Numbered from the stretch's first letter, positions 43,725 to 53,586 are shown. The stretch: DNA of 64,000 nucleotides from S5-327 sp965116015 (GCA_965116015.1 OZ220477.1:1550001-1614000); one strand, 5' to 3'. Program-made: numbers and translations. The notes: generated from the sequence alone by a model not told the origin.

Positions 43725-44408
43725 ATGAGAACGACTATCGAGTTTGATCCGAGCTACACGCTTCTGACGGCGGAGTTGGATTCGGGGGAGGCGATTAAAG
43801 TCGAACCGGGGGCGATGGCGGCGCAGCAGGGGGTGGAGATGAAGACGGGGATGGGGGGCGGAGGGCTTTTCGGCGGGTTCAAGCGGATGCTGGGGAGCGA
43901 GTCGTTTTTCGTTAACACGTTCACTGCGGGTCCAGGCGGGGGTTGGGTGAGCATTGCGCCTCCGACGCCGGGCGATATCGAGGCGCATGATTTGCATCCG
44001 GGCCAGAACCTGTTCATTCAGGGGGCTTCTTTTCTGGCGTGCACGGAGAATGTGCAGACGGACGCGAAGTTTCAGGGGCTGCGGGGGATGCTGAGCGGGG
44101 AGAAGATCTTCTTCCTGCGCGCGTACGCGGAGGGGGGCATGGGGACGGTGTTCTACAACTCGTACGGGGCGATCAAGCGGCTGTCGGTGGAGATGGGTCA
44201 GGAGCTTGTGGTGGACACGGGGCACATTGTCGCGTTCACGGACGACGTGGAGTATTCGATAGGGAAGGTTGGGGGTCTGGGGTCGCTCGTGGCTGGCGGG
44301 GAGGGTCTGGTGATGAAGTTCAGGGGGAGCGGCCATGTGTGGGTGCAAACGAGGACGCTCTCGTCGCTGATGGACAAGCTTGTTCCGTTCTTGCCGTCGA
44401 AGAGTTAG
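43725..44408 (+). CDS. TIGR00266/AIM24-family protein
   Basis: A 227-residue beta-rich protein of the AIM24 family, function unknown in bacteria. Characteristic blocks are KVEPGAMAAQQGVEMKTGM, GLFGGFKRMLGSESFFVN and VVDTGHIVAFTDDVEYSIG. TACACT at 43657-43662 could be a -10. It is followed within six bases by gltX, so the two may be co-transcribed. Confidence 0.9.
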   Translation: MRTTIEFDPSYTLLTAELDSGEAIKVEPGAMAAQQGVEMKTGMGGGGLFGGFKRMLGSESFFVNTFTAGPGGGWVSIAPPTPGDIEAHDLHPGQNLFIQGASFLACTENVQTDAKFQGLRGMLSGEKIFFLRAYAEGGMGTVFYNSYGAIKRLSVEMGQELVVDTGHIVAFTDDVEYSIGKVGGLGSLVAGGEGLVMKFRGSGHVWVQTRTLSSLMDKLVPFLPSKS

Positions 44409-44413
44409 CTCTG

Positions 44414-45892
44414 ATGGATGTTCGGGTCCGCTACGCTCCAAGCCCGACCGGAGAGCCGCACGTGGGGAATATCCGTTCGGCGCTGTTCAACTGGCTGTAC
44501 GCGCGCCATACGGGGGGGAAGTTCATCGTGCGGATCGAGGACACGGATCAGGCGCGCAGTGTTCCGGGGGCTACGGAGGCGATCGTGGAGGCGCTCGAGT
44601 GGCTTGGTCTCGATTGGGACGAGGGGCCGGGCAAGGGCGGGGGCTACGGTCCTTACGCGCAGTCGGAGCGGCGCGCGATCTATGAGGAGCACGCCGACTG
44701 GCTTATCGCGGAGGGGAAGGCGTACCGGTGCTACTGCTCTACGGGGCGACTTGAGGCGTTGCGGAAGGCGGAGCAGGCGGCAGGGCGGCGCGGGGGCTAC
44801 GATCGGCGCTGCCGCGACCCGGGCGAGGCGGAGAAGGCCAAGGACGAGAGCGCCGATCCCGGGGAGTCGGTGGTTCGGTTCAGGACTCCGCTGGAGGGTG
44901 AGATTGTTATAGACGACGCTATCCGCGGGGAGGTGGTTTTCAGCGCGGCGGCGCTCGATGATTTCGTGCTTCTGAAGTCGGATGGTTATCCGACGTACCA
45001 CCTGGCGAACGTGGTGGACGATCACTTGATGGAGATTACGCACGTTATGCGCGCGGAGGAGTGGCTGCCGAGCGCGCCGCGGCACGTGGAGTTGTACAGG
45101 GCGTTCGGATACGAGGCTCCGCGTTTGGCGCACTTGCCAATGATTCTGGGGCCTGATCGTTCGAAGCTCAGCAAGCGGCACGGGGCGACGTCTGCGCTGC
45201 AATTCCGCGACGACGGGTATCTGCCGGAGGCGATGGTTAATTTCCTCGCGCTTCTTGGGTGGTCGTACGACGAGTCGACGGAGATTTTCACGCGCGATGA
45301 GCTTGTGGAGCATTTCACGCTGGAGCGCATTCTTGCGAATCCTGCGGTGTTCAACCGCGACAAGCTGGACTGGTTCAACGGTCTTTATATCCGGCGTATG
45401 AGCGACGGGGCGCTGGCGGACGCTCTGGCTCCGTGGCTCGAGGACGAGAGGCGCGGGCTGCCGACCAACGCCCTCCCAGTGAATCGGGATTATCTGTGCT
45501 CGGTTGTTCCTCTCGAGCGCGAACGGTTGAAGAAGCTCTCGGAGGCGCCGGAGATGCTGTCGTTCTTTTTCGTTGAGGATCTGGCGTACGACGCTGCGCT
45601 GCTCACGCCGAAGGGGATGTCTCGCGCCGGGGCGGAGGCGGCGCTGGAGCGAGCCGCGTCAACCGCGGAGGGGGTGGGGGATTGGAGCCGCGATGCGCTG
45701 GAGGTTGCCTATCGCGCGCTCGCCGAGGAGATGGGGTTGAAGACGGGTCAGCTGTTCGGCTGCATCCGTGTGGCTGTTACGGGGAGGACGGCGGCGCCGC
45801 CGTTGTTCGACACGCTGGCGGTACTCGGAAGGGAGCGCTGCCTGAATCGGCTGCGCGCCGCGCTGGATGCGGCGCGGACGCTGGGAGGGTAG
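44414..45892 (+). CDS. gltX: Glutamyl-tRNA synthetase
   Basis: Class I aminoacyl-tRNA synthetase, 492 residues. The HIGH-equivalent is PSPTGEPHVGNIR and the KMSKS-equivalent is DRSKLSKRHGATS. The ATG at 44414 is chosen because it directly precedes VRVRYAPSPTGE-type N-terminal residues; earlier in-frame codons read into the upstream gene. A tRNA-Gln gene lies 109 bases downstream. With no gatB seen nearby, I cannot say whether this enzyme also charges tRNA-Gln. Confidence 0.96.
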   Translation: MDVRVRYAPSPTGEPHVGNIRSALFNWLYARHTGGKFIVRIEDTDQARSVPGATEAIVEALEWLGLDWDEGPGKGGGYGPYAQSERRAIYEEHADWLIAEGKAYRCYCSTGRLEALRKAEQAAGRRGGYDRRCRDPGEAEKAKDESADPGESVVRFRTPLEGEIVIDDAIRGEVVFSAAALDDFVLLKSDGYPTYHLANVVDDHLMEITHVMRAEEWLPSAPRHVELYRAFGYEAPRLAHLPMILGPDRSKLSKRHGATSALQFRDDGYLPEAMVNFLALLGWSYDESTEIFTRDELVEHFTLERILANPAVFNRDKLDWFNGLYIRRMSDGALADALAPWLEDERRGLPTNALPVNRDYLCSVVPLERERLKKLSEAPEMLSFFFVEDLAYDAALLTPKGMSRAGAEAALERAASTAEGVGDWSRDALEVAYRALAEEMGLKTGQLFGCIRVAVTGRTAAPPLFDTLAVLGRERCLNRLRAALDAARTLGG

Positions 45893-46001
45893 CGCTCGGC
45901 GCGGGAGGGCGGGGGCAGTCGCGAGCGAAGCCGCGCGGGGGGGTAGTGTCTCGCTGTCGCTCGGCTTGGTGTGCTACTCTGTGGGGAGCGTTCTGTTGCT
46001 C

Positions 46002-46075
46002 TGGGGATTCGGCTAGCGGTAGGCCGCCTGACTCTGGATCAGGTAACGATGGTTCGAATCCATCATCCCCAGCCA
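46002..46075 (+). tRNA. tRNA-Gln(CUG)
   Basis: Acceptor TGGGGAT pairs with ATCCCCA. Anticodon stem CCTGA/TCAGG encloses CTCTGGA with anticodon CTG at 46034-46036. The T arm has GGTTCGAATCC. The CCA end (46073-46075) is encoded. Confidence 0.97.
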
Positions 46076-46277
46076 TTCTTGCCGTAGCTCTGGGCGCGTC
46101 CCAGCGCAGCGAGAATCGCTACTTCCCCCGTTGGACTCGGTCATGACCAGCGGGCATATCCGCGTACGCGCCGGTTAAGGTCGAGTAATTTTCCAGTCGA
46201 GGCGCACGCAGCGGTTGCTGTTCTGTTCGCCTCTGTTCGTCGCGGCCGGCAGCAGAGCCGGGGGATCGCGGGCAGGA

Positions 46278-47303
46278 TTAGCCTGGGGACTGAGCGGGCT
46301 GACTGAGGCGAGGGGATTCGATCATGAGGGCTTCGAGGGCGAGGCGGGGGTTGGCGTTGCGGTCGAGGCGTTCGATGGTTTGCTCGATGTTGCGCGTCCA
46401 GCGGACGACTTGGGCGGGGGAGAGCGCGGCGGCCTGGCGTTCGAGGGTGGAGCGCCAGGAGAGATTCACGATGGAGGCGGTTTGTCCGTGCTGGATCAGG
46501 AGGATGTCGCGCATCCATCGCAGCCAAGCGTAGAGTTCCTCGCGGGCTGCGGAGCGGTCGCGCTGGAAGCGTCGGGCGAGGTCGTCGGCGTAGCTGAAGC
46601 GGGCTTCGAGGCCGGCCTCGGCGATGTCGGCGATGCGTTCGAGGCGCTGGTGGACGACGGCGTAGAGCGTGTTGTCGCGGCTTGCGGCGATGGCCCAGCC
46701 GAGGCATCCTCGAGAGAGGCGGGCGAGGGCTTCGGCCTGGTCGTCGGGGACGGACTCTTCGGCGCGGAGGATGCCGGCGACTTCGTCGATCTGGAGCGGG
46801 GAGAATTCCAGGGTTTGGCATCGAGAGCGGACGGTGGGGAGGATGGCTTCCGGATTGTCGCTGAGGAGCAGGATGAAGACGTTGGGGGGGGGTTCTTCGA
46901 GGACTTTGAGGAGGGCGTTGGCGGCGTCGTGGCTCATCCGGTCGGCGTCGTGGATGATGAAGACGCGGGAGCGTCCTTCGTACGGGCGGAGGTAGGCGGA
47001 GCTGATGAGGTCGCGAATGGACTCGATGCCGATGACGGTGCGCGGGCCTTCCGCGGCGGCGGGGTCGACGCTGATGCGCTGGACGTCGGCGTGGAGGGCG
47101 GAGGCGATGCGCGCGCAGGAGTTGCAGTCTCCGCAGGGTGGCGGGTCTGCTTCGCAGTTCAGGGCTTGGGTGAATTGCAGCGCGAGCGTTGTTTTTCCGA
47201 GGTGGGCGGGTCCGGCGAAGAGGTAGGCGTGATGCAGGCGGCGTTCGGCAAGCGAGCGCTGGAGCGTCCGGACGGGGAGCTCGTGGCCGTGGAGGCGGAG
47301 CAC
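46278..47303 (-). CDS. holB: DNA polymerase III clamp-loader delta' subunit
   Basis: A 341-residue AAA+ clamp-loader subunit. P-loop is YLFAGPAHLGKTTLALQF. A four-cysteine zinc module is seen in CEADPPPCGDCNSCARI. The switch region is FIIHDADRMSHDAANALLK then VLEEPPPNVFILLL. The SRC motif (VRSRCQTLEF) is present, which also occurs in tau/gamma, but length and lack of tau domains favour delta'. GTG start one base after the lysA stop. Confidence 0.9.
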   Translation of the reverse strand: MLRLHGHELPVRTLQRSLAERRLHHAYLFAGPAHLGKTTLALQFTQALNCEADPPPCGDCNSCARIASALHADVQRISVDPAAAEGPRTVIGIESIRDLISSAYLRPYEGRSRVFIIHDADRMSHDAANALLKVLEEPPPNVFILLLSDNPEAILPTVRSRCQTLEFSPLQIDEVAGILRAEESVPDDQAEALARLSRGCLGWAIAASRDNTLYAVVHQRLERIADIAEAGLEARFSYADDLARRFQRDRSAAREELYAWLRWMRDILLIQHGQTASIVNLSWRSTLERQAAALSPAQVVRWTRNIEQTIERLDRNANPRLALEALMIESPRLSQPAQSPG

Positions 47304-47304
47304 G

Positions 47305-48621
47305 TTACGCGATGTCTTGCGCCATCATATCGGCGTAGGATTCGCGGCGGCGGATGAGGGCGGCCTTGCCGCTGGCGGTCATAACGATGGGGGGTCTGCC
47401 GTTGAGGTTGTAGGAGCTTGCCATTGCGGGGGCGTACGCGCCGGAGGCTGGGATGGCGATGAGGTCGCCGGCTTCGACGCGGGCGAGGGGGGCGTCGCTC
47501 ACGAGCACGTCGCCTGATTCGCAGTATTTGCCCGCGATGGTTACTGTTTGGTCGGCGGGGGCGTTCGGGCGCGTTGCGGCGAGGGCTATGTAGCGGGCTC
47601 CGTAGAGGGCTGGGCGGATGTTGTCGCCCATTCCGCCATCGACGGAGACGTAGGAGCGGACTCCGGGGATGTCTTTGATTGCGCCGACGGTGTAGAGGGC
47701 GACGCCTGCAGGGCCGGAGAGGGAGCGTCCGGGTTCGATGGTGAGCTCGGGGAGCGGGAGGTTGTGGGTTCCGCATCCTTCGAGGAGGGCGCCGACGATG
47801 GCTTCGGCGTAGTCGTCCTGGGAGGGGGGATTGTCGTCTTCGGTGTAGGCGATGGCGAAACCGCCGCCGGGGCTGAAGCGCTGGAGGTCGAGGCCGTATT
47901 CGCGCATCTGGGCGGCGAAGCGGAGCACGCGCTCGATCGCTTCGGCGTAGGGTTCGAGCTCGAAGATTGGCGATCCCAGGTGGAAGTGGAGGCCTTGCAG
48001 GTCGAGGTTTCTGGCCGCCATTGCCTGGCGCACGGCGTCGTCGGCCTGGCCTGTTTCGATGGGGAATCCGAATTTGCTGTCGAGCACGCCTGTGGTGGTG
48101 AGGCGGTGGGTGTGGGGGTCGATCGACGGGGAGACTCGTATGAGCACGGGCTGCTTGCGGTTTGCCGCGGCGGCAGCCTCGTCGAGGGCTGCAAGCTCGT
48201 GGAAGCTGTCGACGACGAAGTGGCCGACTCGCCACTCGACGGCTTCGCGGATCTCGCGCGGGGTTTTGTTGTTGCCGTGGAAGTCGACTGTGGCGAGGTC
48301 GACGCCCGCCGCTTTCAGGACGGCTAGTTCGCCGCCGGAGACGATGTCGAAACCGAGTCCGAGTTGGGCGAAGCATCTTGCGAGGGCTATGTTGATGAAG
48401 GCCTTGCATGCGTAGACGATCCGGCTTTGGGGGTAGCGGGAGCGGAAGGCGGTCAGGAATCCGCTGGCCTGCGCCTGGAGGGTGGCTTCGTCGAACAGGT
48501 AGAGGGGGGTGCCGAATTCGCGGGCGAGGTCGGTTACGTCGCACCCGCCAATCTCGAGATGTCCGGCGTCGTTGACGGCGGCTGTGCGGGGAAAGACTTT
48601 CGATGAGAGGGGAGTGGGCAC
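47305..48621 (-). CDS. lysA: Diaminopimelate decarboxylase
   Basis: Last step of lysine synthesis: meso-diaminopimelate to lysine. Fold-type III PLP enzyme; the PLP lysine is in RIVYACKAFINIALAR. LDIVSGGELAV-like FDIVSGGELAVLKAAGV, ILHFHLGSP-like LHFHLGSPIFE, and VALYTVGAIKDIPGV and CESGDVLV (substrate Cys/Glu) are family blocks. 438 residues. The GTG at 48621 fits the usual N-terminal length. It precedes holB in a two-gene operon. Confidence 0.95.
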   Translation of the reverse strand: MPTPLSSKVFPRTAAVNDAGHLEIGGCDVTDLAREFGTPLYLFDEATLQAQASGFLTAFRSRYPQSRIVYACKAFINIALARCFAQLGLGFDIVSGGELAVLKAAGVDLATVDFHGNNKTPREIREAVEWRVGHFVVDSFHELAALDEAAAAANRKQPVLIRVSPSIDPHTHRLTTTGVLDSKFGFPIETGQADDAVRQAMAARNLDLQGLHFHLGSPIFELEPYAEAIERVLRFAAQMREYGLDLQRFSPGGGFAIAYTEDDNPPSQDDYAEAIVGALLEGCGTHNLPLPELTIEPGRSLSGPAGVALYTVGAIKDIPGVRSYVSVDGGMGDNIRPALYGARYIALAATRPNAPADQTVTIAGKYCESGDVLVSDAPLARVEAGDLIAIPASGAYAPAMASSYNLNGRPPIVMTASGKAALIRRRESYADMMAQDIA

Positions 48622-48761
48622 GGGGCAGCTCCTTGCGCGGGTAAGGGGTTGAGGATACAGCGGGGAACGGGGGTTCCCCAAGCCTCTGCCGCGAGCGCGT
48701 TGCTGGGAAGGGGAATTGTCGCGAGCGCGGCGGGGCGGAACGGGAGCGGTTCGGCGAGGCG

Positions 48762-49595
48762 TTACTGCGCCAAGCTGTACCGCCCATCTTCGCAGGGGAC
48801 GATGGCTTGGTCGTCGGCGAGTTTGAGGAGGGTCGTTACGATCTGGCGTTCGGCGAGGGGTTGGCGCGACTTCGGGAGGCCGGCGTAGATGCGCGAGCGC
48901 AATTCTCCGGGGGTGAGCGGGGCGGCCTTGAGCTCTTTCAGGATGGCCTCTTCGCGTTGTTGACGGTGGAGGATGAGGGCGTCGAGGCGGCGGGCGGGGT
49001 CGCGGACGGGGGCGCCGTGTCCGGCGTACATCACTCGGGCGCCGATTTCTTTGAACAGGTTGAGCGTTTGCAGGTACTGCGAGAGGCTGCCGTCGCGCGG
49101 GTTGATGGCGGTAGTGGATATGCTCATAACTGTGTCGGATGTGAAGAGGGCGCCGCGCTGCGGGATGTAGAGGGCGAGGCTGCCAATGGTGTGTCCGGGG
49201 GCGTGAAGGGCCTCGACTGTGAGTCCGCCGAGGTCGCGGCACTCGCCGCCTCGGAGTTCCAGGGCGATCTCGGCCTGGCCGTGGAGGCGGTCGCGCTCGA
49301 TGGATTCGCGATCGCTGGGATGACAGGAGAGTGGGGCTGAGGCGTGGCGGTGGAGGTGGAGCGCGCCGCCGGCGTGGTCGGGGTGGCGGTGGGTGATGAT
49401 GATCTCGATGATGGGGGGAGCGTTGACTTCGCGGAGGTATTCGACGCGGGCGCGATGGTCGTCGTCGTTCTCCCAGCCTGTGTCGATGAGGACGGAGGCG
49501 TCGCTGCCGAACACGAGGAAGGAGTTGGGGGCAGGGAAGCCGGGGAGGGGGTCGCGTCCGATGGTTAGTTGGTGTATTCCGGGCTCCAGTTCCAT
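48762..49595 (-). CDS. MBL-fold metallohydrolase (LACTB2-like)
   Basis: A 277-residue metallo-beta-lactamase-fold hydrolase. The metal-binding motif is IIITHRHPDHAGGALHLH (HxHxDH). Further ligands are in LHAPGHTIGSLALYIP (His) and FTSDTVM (Asp). A C-terminal winged-helix-like part (LTPGELRSRIYAGLPKSRQP) matches the LACTB2 extension, which is linked to RNA-endonuclease activity in animals. The bacterial substrate is unknown. Confidence 0.88.
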   Translation of the reverse strand: MELEPGIHQLTIGRDPLPGFPAPNSFLVFGSDASVLIDTGWENDDDHRARVEYLREVNAPPIIEIIITHRHPDHAGGALHLHRHASAPLSCHPSDRESIERDRLHGQAEIALELRGGECRDLGGLTVEALHAPGHTIGSLALYIPQRGALFTSDTVMSISTTAINPRDGSLSQYLQTLNLFKEIGARVMYAGHGAPVRDPARRLDALILHRQQREEAILKELKAAPLTPGELRSRIYAGLPKSRQPLAERQIVTTLLKLADDQAIVPCEDGRYSLAQ

Positions 49596-49827
49596 GCGCT
49601 CTCCGGGGGAGGGTTCAGGGGTATTCTACGCTGTCCGGGGGCGCGCTCCCCTGCCCTGCCCGTCCACTTTGGCAAGCGGCGGTCGCAAGGGGCAGGGGCA
49701 ATCTCGTCGCCGGGATGGCGGGATGGGACGCTGGAGACTACGAGGCAGGATGCGAGAGCCAATGGGCAGGTCACGGGGATTACGGAGTATGGGAGCTGGG
49801 AACGGGGGCAGGGCGCGAGCGGGAGGG

Positions 49828-49833
49828 TACAAT
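49828..49833 (+). promoter_or_regulatory. Candidate -10 element for the second GatC-like/amidase pair
   Basis: TACAAT, 32 bases before the ATG at 49866. A GGAGGGCAGGAC ribosome site follows. No convincing -35. Confidence 0.35.
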
Positions 49834-49865
49834 GCGGCGACGATTCTGTGCTGGAGGGCAGGACT

Positions 49866-50090
49866 ATGCCTGATCTGACGGCTGACGAGACGCGTTTGCT
49901 GCTCCGGGCGCTCGATCTTGCTCCGCTCGATGCGGTTGATCTCGACGAGATTACGCACCGGGTGAACGCGATCAATGAGGCGGTGGGGGCTCTGGAGGAT
50001 CCGGAGGCCGACGCGGTGGAGCCTCTGCCCGTGTTCTGGCTCACGGCGGAGCAGGGGGACGAGGAGGAGGAGGTTAGCGGTGGACGATGA
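49866..50090 (+). CDS. GatC-like small amidase partner
   Basis: A 74-residue acidic helical protein whose order resembles GatC: MPDLTADETRLLLRALDLAP, then DLDEITHRVNAINEAVGALE and PLPVFW. Its 3' end overlaps the amidase start by 11 bases, so co-translation is likely. It is more GatC-like than the small protein at 18 kb, in which such a pattern is weak. Confidence 0.65.
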   Translation: MPDLTADETRLLLRALDLAPLDAVDLDEITHRVNAINEAVGALEDPEADAVEPLPVFWLTAEQGDEEEEVSGGR

Positions 50091-51489
50091 GCTTGCGTTG
50101 ATGTCGGCGACTGAGCTTTCCGTGCTGATTTCGGGCGGGGAGCTTTCGCCGGTTGAGGCGACTCAGGGGTTCATTGAGCGCGCGCGGCGTTTCGCGCGTC
50201 TGAATGCGTACATCACGCTCGACGAAGAGGGGGCGCTGGAAGCGGCGCGGAAGGCCGAGGCTGAGCTCCGGCGGGGCGTCTCGCGCGGGCGTCTCCATGG
50301 TCTGCCTGTGGCTGTGAAGGATCAGTTCGACGCGAAGGGGATGCGCACGACGCTGGGCGGGAACATCGTAGATTACGTCGCGGAGGAGGACGCGACCGCG
50401 GTCGGGCGGCTGAGGGATGCGGGGGCTGTGCTGCTGGGGAAGCTCAATCTGAGCGAGTATGCGCTTGGGGGGAATGTGCAGCATCCGTTCGGGGTTCCGC
50501 GGAATCCGTGGGACGAGGCACGTCAGGCGGGGCAGTCGAGCAGCGGATCTGGGGTAGCGGTGGCGGCGTCGCTCTGCGCAGCGGCTCTGGGGGGAGACAC
50601 GGCGGGGTCGATCCGGGGTCCGGCGGGGTGGTGCGGGATCGTTGGGCTGCGTCCGACGTGGGGGACGGTGAGCCGTTATGGGGCGTTTCCGATGGCGTGG
50701 TTTATGGACACGATTGGGCCTATGACGAAGACGGTGGCCGACGCTGCGATGGTGTACGAGGTCATCGCGGGGCAGGATCCGAAGGATCGCTATACGTCGA
50801 GGCGGGCTGTGCGGGGGTTCACGCCGCGGGACGATCTGCGCGGGATTCGGGTGGGGGTTGTGCGGGAGAGCATCGACAACGGGATGGCGGGGGAGGAGAC
50901 TGCAGCGGCTGTGGGCGCCGCGATGGGCGTTCTTGCGGATGCGGGAGCCGAGGTTGGGGATGCCAGTTTGCCGCTGTTCGAGAGGGGCGGGCTGATCGCG
51001 AATACGTTGTCGGACGTTGAGGCGGCGCACACGCACCGCGCGTGGTTGCGGGAGCGTCCTGAGGATTACGATTTCGCCACGCGCCGGCGATTGATGGCGG
51101 CGAGTCTTATTCCGGCGACGGCTCTAGTTAAGCTTGCGCGGTTCCGGACGCTGATGCGTCGTGATGTGATGCGGGAGCTTGGGGAGCACGACGTTATCGT
51201 TACGCCGGCGCAGGCGGCAGGCGCGCCGCCGATTGCGACTGAGACGGGGTTGACGTCGAAGGAGGCGGTGATGAGCCAGTTCTTTGGGTTGCGGTCGCAC
51301 CGCAGCCCATTCAATCTTTCAGGGGTTCCGGCGATGGCGCTGCCCATTGGGTTCACGTCGGCAGGGCTTCCGCTGAGTTTGCAGATAGCGGGGCGTCCGT
51401 TCGCGGAGAACACGGTTTTCGCGGTGGGGCACGCGTATCAGCAGCGAACGGACTGGCATAAGCGTCGTCCGGCGCTTGGGGATTCCTAG
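50080..51489 (+). CDS. Amidase-signature family protein
   Basis: Ser-cisSer-Lys amidase of 469 residues. Lys is in LPVAVKDQFD, the cis-Ser and neighbours in AGQSSSGSGVAVAA, and the nucleophile in LGGDTAGSIRGPAGWCG. The GTG at 50080 gives overlap with the GatC-like gene; ATG at 50101 is an alternative. It is a second paralogue of the amidase at 18.2 kb, with clearly different C-terminal sequence. No gatB nearby, so probably a catabolic amidase. Confidence 0.9.
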   Translation: MDDELALMSATELSVLISGGELSPVEATQGFIERARRFARLNAYITLDEEGALEAARKAEAELRRGVSRGRLHGLPVAVKDQFDAKGMRTTLGGNIVDYVAEEDATAVGRLRDAGAVLLGKLNLSEYALGGNVQHPFGVPRNPWDEARQAGQSSSGSGVAVAASLCAAALGGDTAGSIRGPAGWCGIVGLRPTWGTVSRYGAFPMAWFMDTIGPMTKTVADAAMVYEVIAGQDPKDRYTSRRAVRGFTPRDDLRGIRVGVVRESIDNGMAGEETAAAVGAAMGVLADAGAEVGDASLPLFERGGLIANTLSDVEAAHTHRAWLRERPEDYDFATRRRLMAASLIPATALVKLARFRTLMRRDVMRELGEHDVIVTPAQAAGAPPIATETGLTSKEAVMSQFFGLRSHRSPFNLSGVPAMALPIGFTSAGLPLSLQIAGRPFAENTVFAVGHAYQQRTDWHKRRPALGDS

Positions 51490-51517
51490 TGCGCGTCCCG
51501 GAGGGCGCGGAGGGGGA

Positions 51518-52471
51518 TTAGTCGGCGGGGATGAAGGGGGCGGAGGAGCTGTCGAAGAGGAGGGCGCTGGGGAGGATGCGGGCGAGTTCGTCGGGGGTCC
51601 ATTTGCCGTTGCGGCGCCAGTCTTTGTGGACGGCGCGGATCTCGGCGGGGTGGGTGTAGACGCCGAATTTGCCGCTGCCCGCGCGGAAGACGCAGCCGTT
51701 GACGTTGGAGGCGGCGTCGGTGGCGAGCCAGACGACAAGCGGGGAGACGTGTTCGGGGCCTGGGCGCGCGAAGGCGAGCTCGTCGGTTGCTTTTCTGGCG
51801 GGGATGCCGGCGGCGGCCAATCGCTGGGGGTGGTTGTAGTTGAGGAAGGCGCGGGTCTGCGCCATGGGAGCGATGGCGTTGACGGTGATGTTGTAGTAGC
51901 GGAGCTCGAATGCGAGGTCCCAGGTGAGGCTGACGACGCCTCCTTTGGCTGCGCCGTAGGCTGCGCGTCCTTCGGGGTTGCGCCACTGGCTGGAGGCGGT
52001 GTTGATGATGCGGCCGCAGCGCTGTTCCATCATCAGAGGGACGGCGTGATGGCAGGCGTTGAAGGAGCCTTTGAGGTGGACGCCGACGACGGCGGCGAAA
52101 TCCTCGGGGGAGATTTCGTGGAAGAGGCCGTCGCGAGAGACGCCGGCGTTGTTGACGAGGATGTCGAGCTTGCCGTAGGCGTCTACGGCGTCGCGGATGA
52201 TGCGTCCGGCCTGTTCGTAGTCGGCTACGGAGTTGTAGTTCGCGAGGGCGTCGTCGCCGTTCTCTTTGATGAGGGCGACTACTTCGTCGGCGGGGGCGAT
52301 GGTTCCGCCGGAGCCGTCGCGCTCGACGCCGGGGTCGTTGACGATGATTTTCGCGCCCTCTGCGGCAAGCGCGATGGCGTGAGCGCGTCCGATGCCGCGT
52401 CCGGCGCCGGTTACGACGGCGACTTTGCCGTGCAGGCGGGAGCCTTTCGGGGGGATGTAGTCGTCGGGCAT
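51518..52471 (-). CDS. Short-chain dehydrogenase/reductase
   Basis: 317-residue Rossmann-fold NAD(P)-dependent oxidoreductase. Cofactor motif VVTGAGRGIGRAHA, NNAGVSRDG, and active-site Ser-Tyr-Lys in NTASSQWRNPEGRAAYGAAK. Sequence of the first 200 residues resembles the next gene closely, including SQWRNPEGRA, so the two are tandem duplicates. The N-terminal GSRLHGKVAVV contrasts with the shorter MGNLLAGRTAIV of its twin. Substrate unknown; the motif ITVNAIAPMAQTR is common in the family. Confidence 0.88.
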   Translation of the reverse strand: MPDDYIPPKGSRLHGKVAVVTGAGRGIGRAHAIALAAEGAKIIVNDPGVERDGSGGTIAPADEVVALIKENGDDALANYNSVADYEQAGRIIRDAVDAYGKLDILVNNAGVSRDGLFHEISPEDFAAVVGVHLKGSFNACHHAVPLMMEQRCGRIINTASSQWRNPEGRAAYGAAKGGVVSLTWDLAFELRYYNITVNAIAPMAQTRAFLNYNHPQRLAAAGIPARKATDELAFARPGPEHVSPLVVWLATDAASNVNGCVFRAGSGKFGVYTHPAEIRAVHKDWRRNGKWTPDELARILPSALLFDSSSAPFIPAD

Positions 52472-52505
52472 AGCTTGCTCCTGCGGGGCGAGGTTGGGAG
52501 CGGGA

Positions 52506-53429
52506 TCAGGGGATGAAGGGGGCTTTCGTTGGGCCTCCCATAACCGTTGACGGGAGGGCGTGGTCGAGCTCGTCGAGCGTCCATGGGGTTTCGTTGCCGG
52601 CCTCGCGGTAGAGCGCGCGCTCTTCTGTGGGGTGGGAGTAGCGGGCGATTTTGCCGGAGCCGACGCGGAAGACTATGCCGTTGACTCCTGCGGCGTTGTC
52701 GGAGGCGAGGAAGACGACTGCAGGAGAGACGAATTCGGGGCCTGCGCGGTTCGCGCCTTGTTCGGCGGGGTCTTTCTTGCGGTCGAGTCCGGCGCTGGCG
52801 AGCATATCGCGGTAGGAGTTGTCGCCGAATCCGCGGGTGGCGGCCATTGGGGCGATGGCGTTGACGGTGATGTTGTAGTTTCGGAGTTCGAAGGCGAGGG
52901 CCCATGTGAGGGAGACGATGGCGCCTTTGGCGGCGCCGTAGTTGGCGCGTCCTTCGGGGTTGCGCCACTGGCTGGAGGCGGTGTTGATGATGCGTCCGTA
53001 GCGCTGGGCCATCATAAGGGGGGCGGCGTGATGGCAGGTGTTGAAGGTGCCGAAGAGGTGGACGTCCATCAGGCCGTCCCACTCCGCCTCAGTAAGCTCG
53101 TGGAAGAGGCGGTACTGGAAGGAGCCTGCGTTGTTGACGAGGATGTCGAGGCGTCCGAAGTTGTCGATGGCGGACTGCACGAGGTTGCCGGCGGCGGCGT
53201 AGTCGGAGACATCGTCGTAGCTGGGGACGGCGTTGCCGCCGCGCTCGCGGATGAGGGCGACGACTTCGTCGGCGGGGGCGTGGCTGCCTCCGGAGCCGTC
53301 GCGCTCGACGCCGATGTCGTTGACGACCACGCTGGCGCCTTCTTCGGCGAGCGCGATGGCGTGTTCGCGGCCGATGCCGCGTCCTGAGCCGGTTACGATT
53401 GCCGTTCTGCCCGCGAGGAGGTTGCCCAT
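52506..53429 (-). CDS. Short-chain dehydrogenase/reductase, tandem paralogue
   Basis: 307-residue NAD(P)-dependent oxidoreductase: IVTGSGRGIGREHAIALAEE, LVNNAGSFQYRL and TASSQWRNPEGRANYGAAKG hold the cofactor and Ser-Tyr-Lys residues. Located 34 bp upstream of its paralogue, same strand, likely one operon. The C-terminal 80 residues are unusually long for a minimal SDR and are shared by both, suggesting a common subfamily. Confidence 0.88.
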   Translation of the reverse strand: MGNLLAGRTAIVTGSGRGIGREHAIALAEEGASVVVNDIGVERDGSGGSHAPADEVVALIRERGGNAVPSYDDVSDYAAAGNLVQSAIDNFGRLDILVNNAGSFQYRLFHELTEAEWDGLMDVHLFGTFNTCHHAAPLMMAQRYGRIINTASSQWRNPEGRANYGAAKGAIVSLTWALAFELRNYNITVNAIAPMAATRGFGDNSYRDMLASAGLDRKKDPAEQGANRAGPEFVSPAVVFLASDNAAGVNGIVFRVGSGKIARYSHPTEERALYREAGNETPWTLDELDHALPSTVMGGPTKAPFIP

Positions 53430-53586
53430 AGCGTCCGCTCCTTAGTCGCTGCGCGCAGCGCGCGATGGCGGGGAGTGTAGCGTGAAATCGGCGATTGCCC
53501 CAATTGCTGTTGTTGGGGTTGGGTTCCGGGGAATGGACGCGGGGAGCAGCACGCGGGAGAGACGCGCGGAGGAGAGAGGAGCGGAG

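Noticed and set aside
48762..49595. Antibiotic-resistance beta-lactamase
   Set aside because: The fold is MBL, but the C-terminal extension and motifs fit LACTB2-type hydrolases, not lactamases.
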